The notes beneath the pieces are model-generated. The model saw nothing but the letters and a program-made list of their open reading frames with translations. It made no database searches and was not told where the DNA came from. Positions 60,559 through 64,000 of a stretch of 64,000 nt of DNA are shown here, one piece after another. Location: positions 1,302,001 to 1,366,000 of the forward strand of contig NZ_AP029028.1 of NCBI RefSeq assembly GCF_037076565.1, given 5' to 3'. This DNA is from Herbaspirillum sp. DW155 (GTDB lineage Bacteria; Pseudomonadota; Gammaproteobacteria; Burkholderiales; Burkholderiaceae_D). How positions within the stretch are numbered: the stretch's first letter is position 1; every line of letters starts with the position of its first letter. The translations under genes were made by a program, and so were the position numbers.

Positions 60559-61890
60559 TCAGACCGCAGCGGCCGGACGCTGCCCCATCTGGATGAAGAC
60601 GATGATCAGCGCCGCCAGCGTAGCCGGGACCGCGAGAATGGCGATGACAGCACCAAAGCCCCAGCCCATCGACAGCAGCAGGCCGCCAGCGAAGGAGCCG
60701 AGGATGCTGCCGAAGCGGCCCACGCCCAGCATCCACGATACGCCTGTGGCGCGCACCACGGTCGGGTAGCAGGAGGGGGCAAAGGCGTTCAGCCCGGTCT
60801 GCGCACCGCTCATGCAGAAACCCGCCAGCAGCACGTAGGCCGCGAACATGCCCGACTGCACGCTGCCGGAGGCCAGCAGCAGGATGAAGACGGCCCCCGC
60901 GACGTAGGCGGCGGCGATGGCGCGGCTGGGCGACCAGCGGTCCATCAGGAAGCCCACCACCAGCGCGCCGACCGTGCCGCCGAGCTGGAACAGGGCAGTG
61001 ATGCTGGCCGCCTTCTCGATGGGCAGGCCGGCATCCTTGATGAGCGTGGGCAGCCAGCCCGAGAGCAGGTAGATCACCAGCAGGCCCATGAAGTAAGTGC
61101 CCCACAGCGACAGCGTGGTCTTGCGATAGCTGTCCGAGAGCAGCACCCTGGCCGGCTGGCTGCCCTTGACCGGCGGTTCGCTGACGCCAAAGCGCTGGCC
61201 CTCGGCGAAGCTGCCGCCACACACGCGCGCCAGGGTGCGGGCAATGCGTTGCACGGGATAGTTGCGCACCACCATGAAGCGCGCCGACTCCGGCACCAGC
61301 CACAGGTAGAAGGGCAGGCAGACCAGCGGAATGGCGCCGCCCACCATCAGGACCGTACGCCAGCCGTAATCCGGCAGCAGGGCCGCTGCGAGAAAGCCCA
61401 CCAGCGCCGAACCCAGGTTGAAGCCGGTGAACATGATGGCCAGCAAGGTGCTGCGCGAACGCTCGGGTACATACTCCGAGAGCAGCGTGGTGGCATTGGG
61501 CATGGCCGCACCCAGCCCCAGACCGGTCAGGAAGCGCAGGCCCGAGAGCATCACCACGTCCTGCGCGGCGGCACAGGCCAGGCTGCACAGGCCGAACCAG
61601 GCCACTGCCGTCATCAGCAGTTTCTTGCGGCCGTAGCGGTCCGACAGCGGACCGACCAGCAGCGCGCCGATGGCCAGGCCGATGGGCGCGGCGCTCATGA
61701 CCACGCCGAAGGCGGCGCGCGAAATGCCCCATTCCCTGGTGATGGCGGGGGCGAGGAAGCCCATGATGGCCACGTCCATGCCGTCGGTGGCCACGATGAG
61801 GAAGCACAGGATCAGCAGTAACCATTGATAGCCGGACATCTTGCGCCCGTTGATGTACGAACGCACGTCCAGCGATTGTGCTGTATTCAT
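60559..61890 (-). CDS. galT: MFS gallate-type transporter (aromatic acid:H+ symporter)
   Basis: This 443-residue twelve-helix MFS permease of the AAHS family carries the signature ATDGMDVAIMGFLAPAI in its first helix and GPLSDRYGRKKLL in loop 2-3. The ATG at 61890 has GGAGA seven bases upstream; the longer open frame is unlike the family. It shares a strand with galA and lies next to the LysR gene, matching the galTA arrangement, so gallate is the probable substrate. The symbol is inferred from context. Confidence 0.86.
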   Translation of the reverse strand: MNTAQSLDVRSYINGRKMSGYQWLLLILCFLIVATDGMDVAIMGFLAPAITREWGISRAAFGVVMSAAPIGLAIGALLVGPLSDRYGRKKLLMTAVAWFGLCSLACAAAQDVVMLSGLRFLTGLGLGAAMPNATTLLSEYVPERSRSTLLAIMFTGFNLGSALVGFLAAALLPDYGWRTVLMVGGAIPLVCLPFYLWLVPESARFMVVRNYPVQRIARTLARVCGGSFAEGQRFGVSEPPVKGSQPARVLLSDSYRKTTLSLWGTYFMGLLVIYLLSGWLPTLIKDAGLPIEKAASITALFQLGGTVGALVVGFLMDRWSPSRAIAAAYVAGAVFILLLASGSVQSGMFAAYVLLAGFCMSGAQTGLNAFAPSCYPTVVRATGVSWMLGVGRFGSILGSFAGGLLLSMGWGFGAVIAILAVPATLAALIIVFIQMGQRPAAAV

Positions 61891-62102
61891 TAAGTCTCCG
61901 TGATGGTATCGATTTGTCGGAATCTGCCGGCTTGTCTGCACGCGGCTTGAGGTTGGCTGGTCATGGCGCGGCCAGCGCGCCTTGACTTGGCACAAAGTGT
62001 AGGGCGGGGCGGGCGGGCGAGTATTGCTTTCGGCTACCTGAGTGTTGCCATTTGCTAATTGGAGTGGATTTACGGAGGGCCGGGAGAAGGGCTGGCCGCC
62101 GC
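61891..62102 (-). promoter_or_regulatory. Intergenic region upstream of galT
   Basis: The 212-base gap between galR (stop at 62103) and galT holds no supported gene. A short AT-rich patch TTGCCATTTGCTAATT at about 62044-62059 has dyad character (TTGC / GCTAA) and could be a LysR-type site for galT-galA activation. No clear -10/-35 pair was resolved. Confidence 0.3.
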
Positions 62103-63308
62103 TCAGTGCCAGTGCGCCGCAGCCGCCTCGATCTCTTCCTGCAGGGCGCGCGCGCCCGGCGAGAGGTGGGCGCCCTTGCGCTGCATGAGGCCGATGCGGC
62201 GCTCCGTGCCGCGCAGGACGAACGGCAGGGTGGTGAGCTGGCCGGTGGCAATCTCATGCTGCAACTGATGGGCCGAGATCACGGTGAGCATGTCGCTGCC
62301 CACCAGCAGGCCGCGCAGCAGCGCCAGGTCGCCCGTTTCCACGGCCGGACGCGGCGCCGGCCAGCCGCTCTCGCGGAAGAACTGATCGATGGAATCGCGC
62401 AGCGGCGTGCCCGCCCGCGAGAGTACCCAGGGGTAGCCGTCGAGGTCGCGCAGGGCCAGCCTCCGGCGGCCTGCCAGCGGATGGCCGGCGCGCGCGATCA
62501 GGGCGGCACCGTCCTCCACCAGCGCGCGCATGTCGAAGGTGTCGCCGGAAAAGGCGCGCAGGGCGCCGACGATGAAGTCGATGCGCCCGCTCATGAGGCC
62601 CGCCGCCAGCTCTTCATAGGGGCTTTCCAGCGAGCGGATCTGCAGACGCGGATGGCGCGCCAGCACCCGCGTCATGGCCGTGGGCAGCAGCTGCGAGCGC
62701 GCCAGCGGCAGCGCGCCGACCGTCACCGTCCCTTGCACCACGCCATCGAGCGCGGCAAGGTCTTCAGGAATATGGCGCAGTTCGGCGAGGGCGCGGCCGA
62801 AGCGTTCGGTCCAGCGCCGTCCGGCATCGGTGGGCAGCATGCCGTGCGCGGTGCGGAAGAACAGCGCCTGGCCGAGGATGCCCTCCAGCAGCGACAGTGC
62901 CTGGCTCACTGCCGAGGGCGAGACCTCCATCAGCCGCGCCACGCTGGGCATGTGATGCGTTTCGGCCAGCAGTGCAGCGGCCTGCAGGCGGCGTTCGTTG
63001 AACAGCGCATCCAGACTGGCGACCGGCTTGCCGCTGCGCTCGCGCAGGCGCAGCGCGTCGTCGCGCACTTCGCGCAGTTCCGCCTCGATGCGCTCGACCC
63101 GCAGCCTGACCGCTTCCCCGGCCGTGGTGAGCAGCATGCCGCGACCCTTGCGCTCGAACAGCTGCGTCTGCAGGCTCTGCTCCAACGCGGCCACCGAGCG
63201 GGCCACGGCCGAGGAGGCGCGCAGCAGCGTGTCGGAAGAGCGGCGCACCCCGCCGGTGGTGGCGACGACGTTGAAGACGTGGAGATGGCGCAGGTTGAGC
63301 AGAGACAT
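62103..63308 (-). CDS. galR: LysR-type regulator with two apparent HTH domains, probable gallate regulator
   Basis: The 401-residue protein is about 90 residues longer than a usual LysR regulator. The first winged HTH is at residues 1-75 (NLRHLHVFNVVATTGGVRRS, then SSAVARSVAALEQSLQTQLF). A second HTH-like block lies at about residues 97-170 (LDALFNERRLQAAALLAETH, then MPSVARLMEVSPSAVSQALS). The normal effector domain starts near VQGTVTVGALPLARSQ. Its place between galT and galD supports control of gallate genes. It is divergent from galD. Confidence 0.85.
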   Translation of the reverse strand: MSLLNLRHLHVFNVVATTGGVRRSSDTLLRASSAVARSVAALEQSLQTQLFERKGRGMLLTTAGEAVRLRVERIEAELREVRDDALRLRERSGKPVASLDALFNERRLQAAALLAETHHMPSVARLMEVSPSAVSQALSLLEGILGQALFFRTAHGMLPTDAGRRWTERFGRALAELRHIPEDLAALDGVVQGTVTVGALPLARSQLLPTAMTRVLARHPRLQIRSLESPYEELAAGLMSGRIDFIVGALRAFSGDTFDMRALVEDGAALIARAGHPLAGRRRLALRDLDGYPWVLSRAGTPLRDSIDQFFRESGWPAPRPAVETGDLALLRGLLVGSDMLTVISAHQLQHEIATGQLTTLPFVLRGTERRIGLMQRKGAHLSPGARALQEEIEAAAAHWH

Positions 63309-63439
63309 GGCGGGTCGGCGGAGGGATTCCGGATTCTGAGGGCGATTAGAAAATTAGAACAGAGGAAGGCCCACAACGCAACCAAGCGGGCAGGGGGCTC
63401 ACGCATACTCGGCGCCATTGTTTTCAAAGGTAAAGACCG
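63309..63439. promoter_or_regulatory. galR-galD divergent promoter region
   Basis: The 131-base gap contains GATTAGAAAATTAGAACAG at about 63342-63360, AT-rich against GC-rich flanks, with a repeated ATTAGAA. This is the likely LysR operator/promoter site. CAAAGG at 63425-63430 is the probable ribosome site of galD. Confidence 0.4.
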
Positions 63440-64000
63440 GTGTCCGACCTCGACCTCCATTCTCCTGCCGATCCTGATGGTGCCGACCTGCTGGCCATCC
63501 CCTGCACTCTGATGCGCGGCGGTACCTCGCGCGGCCCGTTCTTCCTGGCCGATGACCTGCCGCAGGAGACGGCCGCGCGCGACCGCGTGCTGCTGGCCGC
63601 GCTCGGCTCGCCCGACCGGCGCCAGATCGATGGCCTGGGCGGCGCCCATCCGCTGACCAGCAAGGCCGGCATCGTCCGCCGCAGCCAGGTGGCCGGGGTG
63701 GACCTGGAGTTCCTGTTCGCGCAGTTGCAGCCCGAATCGGATCGCGTCGATACCACGCCCAATTGCGGCAACATGCTGGCCGCCGTGCTGCCCTTTGCCA
63801 TTGAACGCGGTCTCATCGCAACCGGCCCTGAGACCACCACGGCGCGCATTCTCACGCTCAACACCGGCATGCAATGCGAGGTAACGGTAGAGACCCCGGG
63901 CGGCCGCCTGCGCTACCGGGGCGATACCCGCATTGATGGCGTGCCGGGCACGGCCGCACCGGTGCGCATCAACTTCCTCGATACAGCCGGTTCAGTGTGC
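63440..64000 (+). CDS. galD: 4-oxalomesaconate tautomerase, 3'-truncated by the window edge
   Basis: GalD (PrpF family) isomerises the product of gallate cleavage. The frame from a GTG at 63440 is open to the last base, giving 187 residues of a protein of about 360. PrpF landmarks are IPCTLMRGGTSRGPFFLADD, IDGLGGAHPLTSKAGIV and DTTPNCGNMLAAVLPFAIE (the Cys-containing active site). An AAGG site precedes the GTG. It is divergent from galR; galB and galC would be expected beyond the window. Confidence 0.9.
   Translation, partial: MSDLDLHSPADPDGADLLAIPCTLMRGGTSRGPFFLADDLPQETAARDRVLLAALGSPDRRQIDGLGGAHPLTSKAGIVRRSQVAGVDLEFLFAQLQPESDRVDTTPNCGNMLAAVLPFAIERGLIATGPETTTARILTLNTGMQCEVTVETPGGRLRYRGDTRIDGVPGTAAPVRINFLDTAGSVC

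Overview
The window looks like chromosomal DNA of a GC-rich betaproteobacterium of the Herbaspirillum type (Oxalobacteraceae). The gene families and start contexts fit a plant-associated member of this genus: acetylated-cellulose genes, benzoate/catechol genes, a Burkholderia-type porin and auxin-degradation genes. This assignment is inferred from gene content only. No rRNA, tRNA, CRISPR array, insertion sequence or phage gene was seen. Both ends of the window cut through a gene (bcsA on the left, galD on the right).

Layout. (1) 1-13111: one forward operon for cellulose synthesis, bcsA(partial)-bcsB-bcsZ-bcsC, followed by wssF-wssG-wssH-wssI, the alginate-acetylation-like module that O-acetylates cellulose in the periplasm. 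(2) 13313-18178: a three-gene SMC/condensin-like operon of the MksF-MksE-MksB (JetABC/Wadjet) type with no recognisable JetD nuclease. It runs into a 1-kb array of exact 185-bp tandem palindromic repeats (18325-19310). (3) 19331-33700: catechol and benzoate degradation. pcaD, catC and catR lie on the minus strand. catB, catA, benABCD, a Rid-family gene, benK and benE lie on the plus strand, followed directly by two tandem dynamin-like GTPases. (4) 33880-37502: a small secreted protein, a second repeat cluster, a three-gene unit (DUF5666-like protein, cytochrome b561, Tat/lipobox molybdopterin oxidoreductase) and a MobA-like nucleotidyltransferase. (5) 37923-39470: a chemoreceptor.

(6) 39552-52135: an indole-3-acetic acid (auxin) catabolic cluster, iacG / iacF-iacD-iacC-iacH / iacA-iacB-iacE. 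It carries a FixJ-type response regulator and a PAS histidine kinase at its two flanks, a LysR regulator and a porin. (7) 52231-59102: a branched-chain-amino-acid-type ABC transporter (binding protein, permease, fused permease-ATPase, ATPase), then a ketopantoate-reductase-like protein and a class II aldolase. (8) 59198-64000: gallate degradation, with galA (dioxygenase), a gallate-type MFS permease, a LysR regulator with two apparent HTH domains, and the start of galD.

How it works together. The iac genes are expected to convert auxin to catechol, and the ben genes convert benzoate to catechol. catA, catB, catC and pcaD in the same window then take catechol to 3-oxoadipate. Gallate enters by the separate meta-cleavage (4-oxalomesaconate) route. 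Most of the window therefore serves uptake and use of plant-derived aromatics. The cellulose operon fits surface attachment. The less explained parts are the JetD-less SMC operon beside the 185-bp array, the paired GTPases at the end of the ben operon, and the shared candidate operators in the iac region.
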